The translations under genes were made by a program, and so were the position numbers. A stretch of DNA of 64,000 nucleotides from the NCBI RefSeq assembly GCF_024807945.1, contig NZ_JANUFD010000001.1, positions 558,001 to 622,000 on the forward strand, given 5' to 3'. A model generated the notes under the pieces. That model saw only the letters and a list, made by a program, of their open reading frames with translations. It was not told the DNA's origin and ran no database searches. The first letter of the stretch is position 1; each line of letters begins with the position of its first letter. Positions 49,165 to 58,354 of the stretch are shown here, in pieces. The stretch comes from Pseudomonas sp. JUb42 (GTDB taxonomy: Bacteria; Pseudomonadota; Gammaproteobacteria; Pseudomonadales; Pseudomonadaceae).

Positions 49165-50121
49165 GTGTCAGTTAGCTCTAAAGTTCTAATTACTGGAGCC
49201 ACCGGCTTTATCGGTAGGCATCTATGCCGGTTGTTGGTTGACCAGGGAATGAGTGTGAGGGCTGTGACACGGGGGCCTACAGGCTGCGTAGAAGGTGTTG
49301 AATACCGCCGAGGGGATTTGCATGATGAACACTTTTTGCGTGCGAGCCTTGAAGGCATAGATTGCGTGGTACACCTTGCCGGTCGGGCACACATACTTAA
49401 TAAAAAGAATGATGCGTCAATTCTATATCGCCAAACTAATCACGATCTGACATTGCGAGTCGCTAAGCGGGCCCTTAGTTGCGGTGTAAAACGGTTTGTC
49501 TTCCTCAGCACTATCGGTGTGAATGGCAAAACTACCGTGCATAAGCGATTTGACGAGGTCTGCGCTGTCAATCCTCTAGCCGACTATGCCATTTCTAAAT
49601 ATGACGCCGAAGTTTCACTGCAGGGCTTACTGGCCTCAGAAAGCATGGATTGGGTCATTATCAGGCCACCCTTGGTCTACGGAGCTGATGCGCCAGGTAA
49701 TTTTAAAACCTTGCTCCGAGTCGTCCATCGAGGACTGCCCAGCCCGTTCATGTTGGTCAAGAACGCAAGAAGCATAATATCCGTCGACAATCTGAATCGC
49801 TTCATCGCCATGACGGTGGAGAGTCCCGATGCAAGTCGTCAGGTCTTCCTGGTATCTGATGGCGCCGATATTTCGACACACGAAATGCTTCGTGCGCTCT
49901 CTTGTGGCATGGAGCGCAGGTTTCTAAGCGTTCCGATACCTGGGTTCATCCTGGGGATTGCTTCTGCGCTCATTGGTAAACAGGAGCTTTACACTCAGCT
50001 ATGTGGTTCGCTGACAGTTGATTGTTCCAAAGCCCAAGCGCTGGGTTATCAACCCCACTCTGATACCTATAGTGCGCTGGTCGAAGTAGGCAAGACGTAC
50101 GCATCAGCAGTCCATCGTTAG
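49165..50121 (+). CDS. NAD-dependent epimerase/dehydratase, O-antigen type
   Basis: A 318-residue extended SDR with 'KVLITGATGFIGRHLCRLL' at the N-terminus and the catalytic 'YAISKYDAE' (YxxxK, Tyr near residue 141). It resembles the epimerase at 56248-57228 over its whole length, including 'LCGSLTVD' near the end, so the two are paralogues of the WbpV/nucleotide-sugar type. It should act on UDP-N-acetyl sugars for O-antigen. GTG 49165 has GGGAG 8-9 bases upstream; TTG 49150 is the alternative. It sits between rpsA and ihfB, which are normally adjacent, and its base composition is AT-richer than theirs. Confidence 0.85.
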   Translation: MSVSSKVLITGATGFIGRHLCRLLVDQGMSVRAVTRGPTGCVEGVEYRRGDLHDEHFLRASLEGIDCVVHLAGRAHILNKKNDASILYRQTNHDLTLRVAKRALSCGVKRFVFLSTIGVNGKTTVHKRFDEVCAVNPLADYAISKYDAEVSLQGLLASESMDWVIIRPPLVYGADAPGNFKTLLRVVHRGLPSPFMLVKNARSIISVDNLNRFIAMTVESPDASRQVFLVSDGADISTHEMLRALSCGMERRFLSVPIPGFILGIASALIGKQELYTQLCGSLTVDCSKAQALGYQPHSDTYSALVEVGKTYASAVHR

Positions 50122-50392
50122 GACGTCAGCGGCTGCCACACGTAGGCGCTCTGTGTCGCGCTCTTAGGTCGTGAGGGGGCTGAGGGCTTGTTTACCCAGC
50201 GGGTCATAGAACCGATGAAGCATGAAATCTTCCAGCCCCGTCGATTGCGACCTGCCTCAAGGTTTCAGGCATCTCATTGGCTGGGCCAAAACTTTTGCCA
50301 ACATAAGTCAATAGATGGGCTGTTCAAATTCTTCAGGTCATGCTAAAACCTTCGGAGCGCTCTCCTAGCTGCTTGAAAAAGAAGGGAAAAAT
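50122..50392. pseudogene. Intergenic region with possible decayed coding remnant (minus strand)
   Basis: On the minus strand between about 50320 and 50167, one frame reads 'LTYVGKSFGPANEMPETLRQ' and another continues 'GLEDFMLHRFYDPLGKQALS' up to a stop near 50167. This looks like a coding remnant split by a frameshift, but I do not recognise the protein. There is no start or ribosome site. The region otherwise contains only the ihfB upstream sequence. Confidence 0.3.
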
Positions 50393-50689
50393 ATGACGAA
50401 GTCGGAGCTGATCGAACGAATTGTCACCCATCAGGGGCTGCTCTCATCCAAGGATGTCGAGCTGGCCATCAAGACCATGCTTGAGCAGATGTCGCAGTGC
50501 CTGGCGACAGGCGATCGCATCGAAATTCGCGGCTTTGGCAGTTTCTCGCTGCATTACCGGGCACCCCGGGTCGGCCGCAACCCGAAAACCGGCCAGTCGG
50601 TAAGCCTCGACGGCAAATTCGTTCCGCACTTCAAGCCAGGCAAAGAGTTGCGTGATCGTGTCAACGAAGACGAGGAAGAGGGGCTCTAG
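50393..50689 (+). CDS. ihfB: Integration host factor subunit beta
   Basis: A 98-residue HU/IHF-family DNA-bending protein: '[10 protein letters not shown]' at the start, then '[24 protein letters not shown]' covering the beta-arm with the intercalating Pro in 'GRNPKTG'. It pairs with IhfA to bend DNA at specific sites. 'GAAGGGA' precedes the ATG. It is followed closely by the LapA-like gene, a conserved pair in Pseudomonas. Confidence 0.96.
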   Translation: MTKSELIERIVTHQGLLSSKDVELAIKTMLEQMSQCLATGDRIEIRGFGSFSLHYRAPRVGRNPKTGQSVSLDGKFVPHFKPGKELRDRVNEDEEEGL

Positions 50690-50710
50690 GCCTCCCGACA
50701 GGAGTTGAAA

Positions 50711-50953
50711 ATGCGCATGCTCACGCGGGTTCTCACAGCGATCATCGCATTGCTGCTAATCGTATCAACCATCGTATTCGTGCTTGAAAACCGGCAGATC
50801 GTGTCGCTGGTGTTCTTTGGCTGGTCGTCTCCCGAACTGGTCCTGGCTGTACCGGTCATCGTCGCTCTGTTGATCGGCATGCTGATCGGGCCGCTACTAG
50901 GGTGGTCGGTAGGGCTGCGCAAGCGACGCAAGCAGTCGCAGCGATCTGTCTGA
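50711..50953 (+). CDS. LapA/DUF1049 small membrane protein
   Basis: An 80-residue protein with two hydrophobic helices (about residues 6-26 and 41-63) and a basic C-terminus, 'GLRKRRKQSQRSV'. It matches the lipopolysaccharide-assembly-A (DUF1049) family, thought to take part in LPS assembly at the inner membrane. AGGAG lies 7 bases before ATG 50711. The gene follows ihfB by 21 bp. Confidence 0.85.
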   Translation: MRMLTRVLTAIIALLLIVSTIVFVLENRQIVSLVFFGWSSPELVLAVPVIVALLIGMLIGPLLGWSVGLRKRRKQSQRSV

Positions 50954-51392
50954 GTAACAGCCTCATTATTTGAGCTCTTCGAGCTTCACGCATCAGCGTT
51001 CAATATTGGGTGAATATTAACTTCACCCGACCTCTCGTATCGGGCTTTTCTTATTTTTATCCCCCTTCTGATCAAGTTTGAATATGCAATGGCTATCTTC
51101 AGCTTGGAATTTTCATCATTCTTTGTAGGAAATAGCTACAAATTTTGAGTGAATAGTTGCTAGTCGATGTAGGTGCTTGTTCGGCATCTTTCTGAAACGC
51201 CCGTATTCGTTGGTTAATGACGGTATGGGTAGACAGAATTGCCACGGAACAGCTGATAATCGCCCGTTGCAAATAATTCGTTCAGGCGCAGAATGCTATC
51301 CGTCTAGTGCGGGGTGCACGGTTGGGTTTAAATCCTGGGTATAGGGGTTTAGCGACTTTGCTTGTAAGCGTGATTGAGATCAGTATTCAGCT
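50954..51392. other. 439-bp AT-rich intergenic region before the O-antigen genes
   Basis: Contains the terminator near 51026-51059 and a small inverted repeat TTTGTAG/CTACAAA at 51122-51141. I found no JUMPstart/ops element (GGCGGTAG) and no wzz gene, which often sits here in pseudomonads. The promoter of the O-antigen genes probably lies here but is not obvious. Confidence 0.5.
51026..51059 (+). terminator. Weak rho-independent terminator after the ihfB-lapA pair
   Basis: CCCGA-CCTCTCGTA-TCGGG followed by CTTTTCTTATTTTT. The stem is short but the T-rich tail is clear; it lies about 70 bp after the LapA-like gene. Confidence 0.55.
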
Positions 51393-52613
51393 ATGAATAA
51401 ATATTGTATGGTGTTGCAAAAAAAGTTATCAGTTCCCTTCTTTGTGATGTTGATTAGCTGCTTACTGATCGTGCTAGGCGCACTGAGGAATATAGTCACT
51501 CCACTGGGTTACTGGGCTTTATGGGCTTGTATCGCGTGTATCGGTACAGTCAATGTTGTCAGGGCGTTTGGATTGCCTGATTATAAAATCATAAAGATTA
51601 TGACTGGCGGATTTGCGCTATTAATCCTCGGGCTGCTCGTCGCAGGGTATGCAAACCAGGATAATAATTCATATTATCAGGGTGCTAAGTTTTTTTGCAT
51701 ATATTGTGTGTTTGTTATCGTTTTTGTAAATGCGAAGCAAGTCTCAGGTGAACGGATATTAATGATCAGCAGGCTGTCGGTGGCTTTGGCATTTCTTGTA
51801 TTTGTAGCCTGTAAGTTTATTTTCAAAGATTACTATGTCGTCTTGGGTGACGGGCGTGAAGGTAGCCAATATGCCGATCCTGGTGTGTTATGGCGCAGCG
51901 CAGTTTTCTTTGTCGGTTTCATACTGACAAATGGGTTGGTCAAAGGCCGCTTTAATGCTGTTGATTTCGCTATTGTGCTTATGTCGATCTATATATTGTT
52001 TGCGGACTCAAGCAGAACGGGCTTTTTATTATTTTCCATCCTTTGTCTGATTTTGATTGTGAAAAAATATAAAACCACATCGGCTAAAGTATCTTGGAGT
52101 TTTTTAGTTTCCGTGTGTCTCGGTTTGGTTGCGTTGATGGGTCTGGCATATCTAGTTGATTTTGCCATATTTGACAGACTATTTACGGTTGATAATACCC
52201 GCTTGCAGATGCTTGCAGATGGAGTTTCTAATCTCAAAGGATGCTATCTATTTGGATGCGGCTTCGGTGATTCAAGTTCACTGGTATTTGGCAAGCCAAT
52301 GGTCGTGCATAATGCCTATCTGGCCGCGCTGGCTGATTTAGGCGTTTTGGGGTTCTGCGGGTTGGTGATTTTAATGGTTGCGCCGTTGGTTATTTATGCT
52401 TCCAGGCGAAATGTCGCCTGCCAAAATGATAAAAACCCAGAAATGAGTTTTGTCGCCATGCTGGGAGTCGCGGGTTACGGATTGACGATGATGTTGCATT
52501 CGCTGAGTTCGGAGCTTTCAGAGTGGGGTATATGGATAGTGATGGTCTCATGGCAATTTTCATTGTCTGCACCGGCTACGGCTTTTACGACCCGGAAAGC
52601 TATCGTTGAATAG
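51393..52613 (+). CDS. Wzy-type O-antigen polymerase / O-antigen ligase family protein
   Basis: A 406-residue polytopic membrane protein with about 10-12 helices. The family pattern is 'DSSRTGFLLFSIL' in one loop and 'GCGFGDSS..VHNAYLAALADLGVLGF' later, as in Wzy/WaaL proteins (Wzy_C). In the middle of an O-antigen cluster it most likely polymerises O-units in the periplasm. It is markedly AT-rich. The ribosome site is weak ('GAGAT' about 20 bp upstream). It overlaps wzx by 8 bp. Confidence 0.78.
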   Translation: MNKYCMVLQKKLSVPFFVMLISCLLIVLGALRNIVTPLGYWALWACIACIGTVNVVRAFGLPDYKIIKIMTGGFALLILGLLVAGYANQDNNSYYQGAKFFCIYCVFVIVFVNAKQVSGERILMISRLSVALAFLVFVACKFIFKDYYVVLGDGREGSQYADPGVLWRSAVFFVGFILTNGLVKGRFNAVDFAIVLMSIYILFADSSRTGFLLFSILCLILIVKKYKTTSAKVSWSFLVSVCLGLVALMGLAYLVDFAIFDRLFTVDNTRLQMLADGVSNLKGCYLFGCGFGDSSSLVFGKPMVVHNAYLAALADLGVLGFCGLVILMVAPLVIYASRRNVACQNDKNPEMSFVAMLGVAGYGLTMMLHSLSSELSEWGIWIVMVSWQFSLSAPATAFTTRKAIVE

Positions 52614-53868
52614 GTTGCTTGGTAACGTCAGTCTACTGTTTGTGGTTCAACTGTTCAGTTACCTTATCCCCATTATAGAAATCCCTATTCTAGCCAGAAG
52701 CCTTGGCGCCGAATCGTATGGGTCAGTGGTAATGGTACAATCTATTGCGATATTGGCTTCTTTGTTCATGGAGTTCGGCTTCGGAATCAGTGGCGAGCGG
52801 CAAGTGGCGCTATCTCCGGACGATGGAGATTTAATCTCTAAAGTATTTAGCGATATATTGTCGGCAAAGCTCGTTATCGCGTTGCCTTTGTTATTAGTCG
52901 TCGGAGTACTGGTAGGGACCAACTATTCGAGTATCAATGCAGAGCTGATTTTTTTTGGCGTATTGTATTTTCTGGCGTTTGGGCTGAGTCCTATGTGGCT
53001 GTTTCAAGGTAAAGAATGCCTTGCTGGATTTTTGATAGCGGATCTTTTAGTCCGCTTGATGGGCTTGGCCGTATTGCTGCTGCTTTTAGGCAAGGGTTCA
53101 GGCGCAAGTGCTGCTTTAGGGGTGATGGCGGGGTGTGCTTTTTTAAATACTCTCTTGGCCAATCTAATGTGTCTACGCTGGATTCGTGACGTTACTTTCA
53201 GTTTTCAAGGTGCCAAATCTCAGATCAGATCAAGCTTTCATGTGTTTATCTACAAAAGTAGCAATAATGTATTGTTGAACTCAGGGCCGGCGCTCGTATC
53301 CTCCATTGGCGGCGCGCAAGTGCTGGCCTCATATGTGCCAGCCGAGAAAATTGTCCGAGGGTTATCAGGCCTTGCCGGGCCAATTCTAGTAGGCGTATTT
53401 CCGTTAACGATCCGGCTGTTCAAAGGGTTATGCCCATCGTTATTTCTTCCTATGCTTATCACCGTTTTTTTAGGCGTTTCGGGAGGGGTTGTTGCAGTTC
53501 TAGTCGGGCATTTTGGTGAGTATTTGATGAGTATTACGCTAGGGCCTGGATTTGAGTCATCTGCGGAGGTCATAAAGGTATTTATTTGGGTTGTGCCGCT
53601 TCGTATGGTTAATCAAGCCATAGGGTTGACTGTCCTTATTCCAATGAATAAAGATAAATTTTTGAGTATTTTAACTTTATGCTCCTCGTTGTTTGCAGTG
53701 TTGGGAGTGTTTTTGTTCTGCTTTTTGTATGGGGCCAAAGGTGCAGCCTTTGGGTTTATTTTGGCGGAGATAATTCTTTTTATGGGGATGGTGATCTATA
53801 TCAGTAAGATGCTGCTCTGTGGTCGAACGGTCTTCGATGTTGTTCTTGGGGGTAGGTCAAACGTATAG
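52606..53868 (+). CDS. wzx: Wzx-type O-unit flippase
   Basis: A 420-residue polysaccharide-biosynthesis transporter of the MOP/MviN-like superfamily with about 12 membrane helices; 'LFVVQLFSYLIPIIEIPILARSLGAESYGSVVMVQSIAIL' is the typical N-terminus. It should flip undecaprenyl-linked O-units across the inner membrane. The start is a TTG (52606) that overlaps the upstream gene by 8 bp. AT-rich like its neighbours. Confidence 0.82.
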   Translation: MNRLLGNVSLLFVVQLFSYLIPIIEIPILARSLGAESYGSVVMVQSIAILASLFMEFGFGISGERQVALSPDDGDLISKVFSDILSAKLVIALPLLLVVGVLVGTNYSSINAELIFFGVLYFLAFGLSPMWLFQGKECLAGFLIADLLVRLMGLAVLLLLLGKGSGASAALGVMAGCAFLNTLLANLMCLRWIRDVTFSFQGAKSQIRSSFHVFIYKSSNNVLLNSGPALVSSIGGAQVLASYVPAEKIVRGLSGLAGPILVGVFPLTIRLFKGLCPSLFLPMLITVFLGVSGGVVAVLVGHFGEYLMSITLGPGFESSAEVIKVFIWVVPLRMVNQAIGLTVLIPMNKDKFLSILTLCSSLFAVLGVFLFCFLYGAKGAAFGFILAEIILFMGMVIYISKMLLCGRTVFDVVLGGRSNV

Positions 53869-53958
53869 TCGTTTGCTGGACGTGTAGTTGCAGGTGGCTA
53901 AGTCAAATAATTTATATGTCCGAGGTAGAGGATGTTAAGCGATGCATGAGGCTTGATT

Positions 53959-55047
53959 GTGAAAATACTCTATGTTATTACAGGGTTAGGGGTTGGCGGC
54001 GCAGAAACACAACTTTCGGCTGTTGCACAGCGGTTAGCAGAATATCACGAGATTTGTATTTGTTATTTTACCGGTGAGCACGGGGTGCCTGTAGACGTTT
54101 CCCGTATTCATGTCGTCGGGCTTGATATTAAAAAGACAATCTTCGGTGTTTTCAATGGCTACCTGGCCCTTAGAAAATTGATCGCCGACTTCCGGCCAGA
54201 TGTAGTTCATGGCCATATGATCCATGCCAATATTTTATCGAGGCTTGCACGGCTTACAATAAAGTTCCCCCGGCTTATTTGCACCGCGCACAACACCTAC
54301 GAAGGTGGCATGCTTCGAATGCTGGCGTATAGGCTGACCGATAGACTTGCTGATGTCACCACGAATGTCAGTCTTGAGGCAGTACAGGCATTTGAGAAGT
54401 TGCGGGCCTGCCCCAAAGGTAAAATGCAGGTTGTTTTCAATGGCATTGATACGACCATATTCAAGAGAGATGACTTTAAACGGGAACATGTTCGTCGTAT
54501 AGCCGGTGCACAGGAAACCGATAGGGTAATTTTATCTGTGGGGCGGTTGGCAGAGGCGAAGGACTTTCCAACGTTAATTGCTTGTTTCGCGGCCTTGAGT
54601 GGCAACGATGGAACGCTGCGGTTGTGGATTGTTGGTGAGGGATGCGAGCGGGTGGCGCTGACGGCGCTTGTCGAGGAGCTGGGCGTCACAGAAAAAATAA
54701 CGTTCTGGGGTGCGCGAAGTGATGTCGACGCTTTTTATAATGCTGCGGATATCTACGTACTCTCTTCCGCCTGGGAAGGGTTTGGGCTCGTGGTAGCAGA
54801 AGCTATGGCGACCGAGCGGGTGGTGGTGGCCACCGACTGTGGCGGAGTGCGGGAAGTTATCGGCGACCAAGGATTTGTAGTTCCGCCCAGGGATGTGCTT
54901 TCGCTGACGAAAGGCATCGCGAGGGCGCTGAGCCTTTCTGATGAAGAGAAACGAGTTTTGGGCCTGCGAGCCAGAGCGAGAGTTATTGAAAATTTCTCAC
55001 TGGATAATGTTGTTGCAAATTGGCTTCATCTATATGAGTCACGCTGA
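53959..55047 (+). CDS. Glycosyltransferase, GT4 family
   Basis: A 362-residue GT-B glycosyltransferase. It starts 'KILYVITGLGVGGAETQLSAV', has 'SVGRLAEAKDFPTLI' at the second domain, and the catalytic E-x7-E motif 'EGFGLVVAE' in 'SSAWEGFGLVVAEAMATE'. It should add a sugar to the lipid-linked O-unit on the cytoplasmic face. GTG 53959 has TGAGG upstream. Sugar specificity cannot be read from sequence. Confidence 0.86.
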   Translation: MKILYVITGLGVGGAETQLSAVAQRLAEYHEICICYFTGEHGVPVDVSRIHVVGLDIKKTIFGVFNGYLALRKLIADFRPDVVHGHMIHANILSRLARLTIKFPRLICTAHNTYEGGMLRMLAYRLTDRLADVTTNVSLEAVQAFEKLRACPKGKMQVVFNGIDTTIFKRDDFKREHVRRIAGAQETDRVILSVGRLAEAKDFPTLIACFAALSGNDGTLRLWIVGEGCERVALTALVEELGVTEKITFWGARSDVDAFYNAADIYVLSSAWEGFGLVVAEAMATERVVVATDCGGVREVIGDQGFVVPPRDVLSLTKGIARALSLSDEEKRVLGLRARARVIENFSLDNVVANWLHLYESR

Positions 55048-55073
55048 TTCCTGGGAGTGATACGGAAATTGAT

Positions 55074-56195
55074 ATGAGAGTTATGTTAATAGGAACCACC
55101 GCGAGTGGCGTGTTGGGTTTTCGATCTGATTTGATATCAATGTTGATTCTGCGAGGTTATCAGGTGTATGCCCTGGCTATTGATTATTCCGACGCTACCC
55201 GACGAAAAGTAGTTGCCTTGGGCGCCGTGCCTGTCGACTATACATTCAGCCGTGCGGGAATGAATCCGCTTGCTGATCTCTGGAATTGCCTGAAATTGGC
55301 CAGGATAATAAAAGCTTTCGCGCCGAATTTAGTCTTTAGTTACTTCGCCAAGCCCGTGATATTTGGCACTGTTGCCGCGAAACTGGCAGGAGTTGATCGC
55401 TGCATAGTGATGCTGGAGGGGTTGGGATATGCATTTACTGACCATCCTGGAAAAAATAATCTCAAGAGAGCATTTTTACGCAGAGTACAAATACTGTTGT
55501 ATCGATTTGCTTTTCGCTTTGCTGAGCGACTTGTTTTATTGAATTCTGATGATGCTAAAGATTTGTTGGTAAGGCACAGGATAAAAGTAAAACTAAGCTC
55601 TGTGCTTGGGGGGATCGGCTTGAATCTTGAAGACTATCCTTATACGGTTCCACCTCTTTCCCCGGTTAGCTTTATTTTCGTCGGTCGGTTATTAGCCGAA
55701 AAAGGGGTGGCTGAGTTTGTCGCCGCGGCCCGACTTATAAAAATTCAATACCCGGCTGTGAAGTTTTTTATGTTAGGCGCTCTCGATAAGGAAAATCCAG
55801 GAGCTTTATCTACTCAAGAGCTGGATGAGTTAGTTAGTAAGGGTTTTGTTATACACCCCGGCCATGTCAATAATGTAAATGAGTGGTTGCACCGCTCCAG
55901 TGTTTTCGTACTTCCTTCCTATCGTGAAGGCGTCCCGAGAAGCACGCAGGAAGCCATGGCTATTGGTCGTCCCGTTATTACTACTGATGTACCTGGTTGC
56001 CGGGAAACTGTGGTAGATGGCAAAAACGGTTTTCTGATTCCGCCGTTCTCAGTCCCTGCGCTTGTGGAGAAAATGCGTTACTTTATCGAGCACCCAGATA
56101 AGATTGAAAAGATGGGCCTGGAAAGTTATGCGATAGCACGAGAGCGTTTTGATGCGGAGAAAGTCAATGCCCGTCTTCTCTCATATTTCGATTGA
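55074..56195 (+). CDS. Glycosyltransferase, GT4 family (WbpU-like)
   Basis: A 373-residue GT-B glycosyltransferase with 'TASGVLGFRSDLISMLILRGYQVYAL' at the N-terminus, 'FIFVGRLLAEKGVAEFVAAARL', and E-x7-E in 'YREGVPRSTQEAMAIG'. It resembles the O-antigen transferases found next to epimerase and wbpL genes in P. aeruginosa. It is probably the enzyme that adds the second sugar after WbpL. AT-rich; followed by 52 bp to the epimerase. Confidence 0.86.
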   Translation: MRVMLIGTTASGVLGFRSDLISMLILRGYQVYALAIDYSDATRRKVVALGAVPVDYTFSRAGMNPLADLWNCLKLARIIKAFAPNLVFSYFAKPVIFGTVAAKLAGVDRCIVMLEGLGYAFTDHPGKNNLKRAFLRRVQILLYRFAFRFAERLVLLNSDDAKDLLVRHRIKVKLSSVLGGIGLNLEDYPYTVPPLSPVSFIFVGRLLAEKGVAEFVAAARLIKIQYPAVKFFMLGALDKENPGALSTQELDELVSKGFVIHPGHVNNVNEWLHRSSVFVLPSYREGVPRSTQEAMAIGRPVITTDVPGCRETVVDGKNGFLIPPFSVPALVEKMRYFIEHPDKIEKMGLESYAIARERFDAEKVNARLLSYFD

Positions 56196-56247
56196 GTTTT
56201 TACATTTGGTAAGCAAATATCTCCTCCGCGTATTCTGGGAGGGAATT

Positions 56248-57228
56248 ATGAGCTATGTCAAAAGGCTAGTCGCGATAACAGGGACTACCGGTTTTGTCGG
56301 TCGTGGGATCGTGGGCCATCTGAGTGGGCGCTCGGACTATGCCCTGAGGGTTGCCGTCCGCAGCGAGTATCGTGCACTTGATAGTGGCATCGAGGTGGTG
56401 ACAATCCCGTCTATGGAACCGGATACCTTTTGGACTCCTTTCGTCGCCGATGCCCAAGTTGTCATCCACACCGCCGCTCGCGTCCACGTCATGAACGACA
56501 CAGCCGCCAGCCCGGAAGCCGAATACCGACGGGTCAATGTCGCCGGCACACTCAATCTTGCCGAACAGGCCGCCGCAGCCGGGGTAAAGCGCTTTATCTT
56601 TATCAGCTCGATCAAGGTAAACGGTGAAGCAACGCAGATTGGTGCGCCTTTTACCGCGGACCAACAGACGAATCCAGGCGACCCTTATGGCGTGTCCAAA
56701 GCCCAGGCCGAAGAAGGGCTGCGTGAAATCGCCGCCCGTACCGGCATGGAAGTGGTGATCATCCGCCCCGTGCTGGTGTACGGCCCCGGAGTAAAAGCCA
56801 ATTTCCTCAGCATGATGCGCTGGCTGGACAAGGGTATTGCGCTGCCACTGGGTGCTATCCATAACAAACGCAGTCTGGTTGCCCTGGATAACCTGGTGGA
56901 TCTTATCGCGACCTGCATCCACCATCCGGCCGCAGCCAACCAGACTTTTCTGGTGAGCGATGGCAACGATCTGTCTACCACCGAGCTTCTGCAACACATG
57001 GCCCGCTCACTGGACAAGCCCGCACGTTTGCTCCCTGTACCGATGTGGATGTTAAAAGTTGCCGCAGCAGCTGTAGGAAAGGTCTCTTTTTCCCAGCGTC
57101 TGTGCGGTTCCTTGCAGGTCGATATAGGCAAAACCTGTACGATGCTCGGCTGGACGCCACCGGTTAGGGTGGAGGACGCAATGAAAGCAACGGCGCATTA
57201 TTTCCTGGAACATAAAAACGATGAGTGA
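56248..57228 (+). CDS. NAD-dependent epimerase/reductase (WbpV-like)
   Basis: A 326-residue extended SDR with 'VAITGTTGFVGRGIVGHL' and the catalytic 'DPYGVSKAQAEEGL' (YxxxK). In WbpM-type clusters this protein converts the 4-keto product of WbpM into UDP-QuiNAc or UDP-FucNAc-type sugars. I chose ATG 56248, which has GGGAGGGA upstream; the frame open from 56149 overlaps the previous gene and lacks coding character. GC is higher than in the four genes before it. It overlaps wbpL by 8 bp. Confidence 0.85.
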   Translation: MSYVKRLVAITGTTGFVGRGIVGHLSGRSDYALRVAVRSEYRALDSGIEVVTIPSMEPDTFWTPFVADAQVVIHTAARVHVMNDTAASPEAEYRRVNVAGTLNLAEQAAAAGVKRFIFISSIKVNGEATQIGAPFTADQQTNPGDPYGVSKAQAEEGLREIAARTGMEVVIIRPVLVYGPGVKANFLSMMRWLDKGIALPLGAIHNKRSLVALDNLVDLIATCIHHPAAANQTFLVSDGNDLSTTELLQHMARSLDKPARLLPVPMWMLKVAAAAVGKVSFSQRLCGSLQVDIGKTCTMLGWTPPVRVEDAMKATAHYFLEHKNDE

Positions 57229-58237
57229 GTGGTGGTGGGTTGTTTCGGCAGGTGTTCTGTCGTTGATTCTGACGGGCGGGCTTCGTCGTTACGCGTTGTC
57301 GAAAAGCCTGATGGATATTCCTAACGCTCGGAGCTCTCATTCGATTCCTACACCGCGAGGTGGTGGTGTTTCTATCGTTGTCGCTTTCCTGCTGGCTGTT
57401 GTGATCCTGGGCTGGCAGCACCTGATGCCGGTGTCTGCGGTGGTCGCAATTCTTGGCGCCGGGGGCTTGGTTGCGGTCATCGGCTTTATGGATGATCACG
57501 GACATATCGCTGCCCGCTGGCGCCTGCTCGGTCATTTTGCGGCTGCCGCCTGGGCCCTGTTCTGGTTGGGGGGGCTGGCGCCGCTGAACCTTTTTGGCGC
57601 CTCGATCAATCTGGGCGTTATTGGCCATGTATTGGCCGCCTTCTACTTGGTCTGGATGCTTAATCTTTACAACTTCATGGATGGCATCGACGGGATTGCC
57701 AGTATCGAGGCGGTTACGACGTGTTGTGGGGTTGGCGTCATCTATGGGCTGACAGGCTTCAATGATCAGGCCTGGGCGCCACTGTTGCTGGCGGCCGCCG
57801 TTGCCGGCTTCCTGTTCTGGAATTTCCCTCCGGCGCGGATTTTCATGGGTGATGCCGGCAGTGGTTTCCTTGGTATCGCGCTGGGAGTCCTGTCGCTGCA
57901 AGGCGCCTGGGCCGAGCCCCGCTTTTTCTGGGCCTGGTTGATTCTGCTGGGTGTCTTCATTGTTGATGCAACCTTGACTCTGATTCGCCGTCTGTTGCGC
58001 GGGGACAAGGTTTATGAGGCGCATCGCAGTCACGCTTATCAGTTTGCTTCACGCCATTTTGGCAAACATTTGCCGGTTACTTTGGGTGTCGGGCTGATCA
58101 ACGTGCTGTGGCTATTTCCCATCGCGCTATGGGTAGCCTGCATGGGTGGTGATGGCCTTTTGGGAGTATGTATTGCCTACCTCCCTTTAGTCCTCCTGGC
58201 CCTTAAATTCCGGGCGGGTGAGCTGGAACGCATTTGA
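57221..58237 (+). CDS. wbpL: WbpL-type undecaprenyl-phosphate HexNAc-1-phosphate transferase
   Basis: A 338-residue polyisoprenyl-phosphate sugar-1-phosphate transferase of the MraY/WecA family. Family residues are 'DIPNARSSHSIPTPRGGGVSIV', 'GFMDDHGHIAARWRLLGHF', 'LYNFMDGIDGIASIEAV' and 'FMGDAGSGFLG'. It starts the O-unit by moving a 6-deoxy-HexNAc 1-phosphate to undecaprenyl phosphate. Ten or so membrane helices are expected. It is coupled to the epimerase gene by overlap. Confidence 0.92.
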   Translation: MSEWWWVVSAGVLSLILTGGLRRYALSKSLMDIPNARSSHSIPTPRGGGVSIVVAFLLAVVILGWQHLMPVSAVVAILGAGGLVAVIGFMDDHGHIAARWRLLGHFAAAAWALFWLGGLAPLNLFGASINLGVIGHVLAAFYLVWMLNLYNFMDGIDGIASIEAVTTCCGVGVIYGLTGFNDQAWAPLLLAAAVAGFLFWNFPPARIFMGDAGSGFLGIALGVLSLQGAWAEPRFFWAWLILLGVFIVDATLTLIRRLLRGDKVYEAHRSHAYQFASRHFGKHLPVTLGVGLINVLWLFPIALWVACMGGDGLLGVCIAYLPLVLLALKFRAGELERI

Positions 58238-58354
58238 GCGTACGGACATTTCGTTTTTGATATAAATTGCAACAATATTCTGCTTAGCCGCTGCCGGTGT
58301 CCTGTATTTCCGGCGAGGGAGCAAGAGAGAGGACTAGAGGTGTTTGAAGGGGTC

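Noticed and set aside
50954..51392. JUMPstart/ops element before the O-antigen genes
   Set aside because: No GGCGGTAG core was found in the region.
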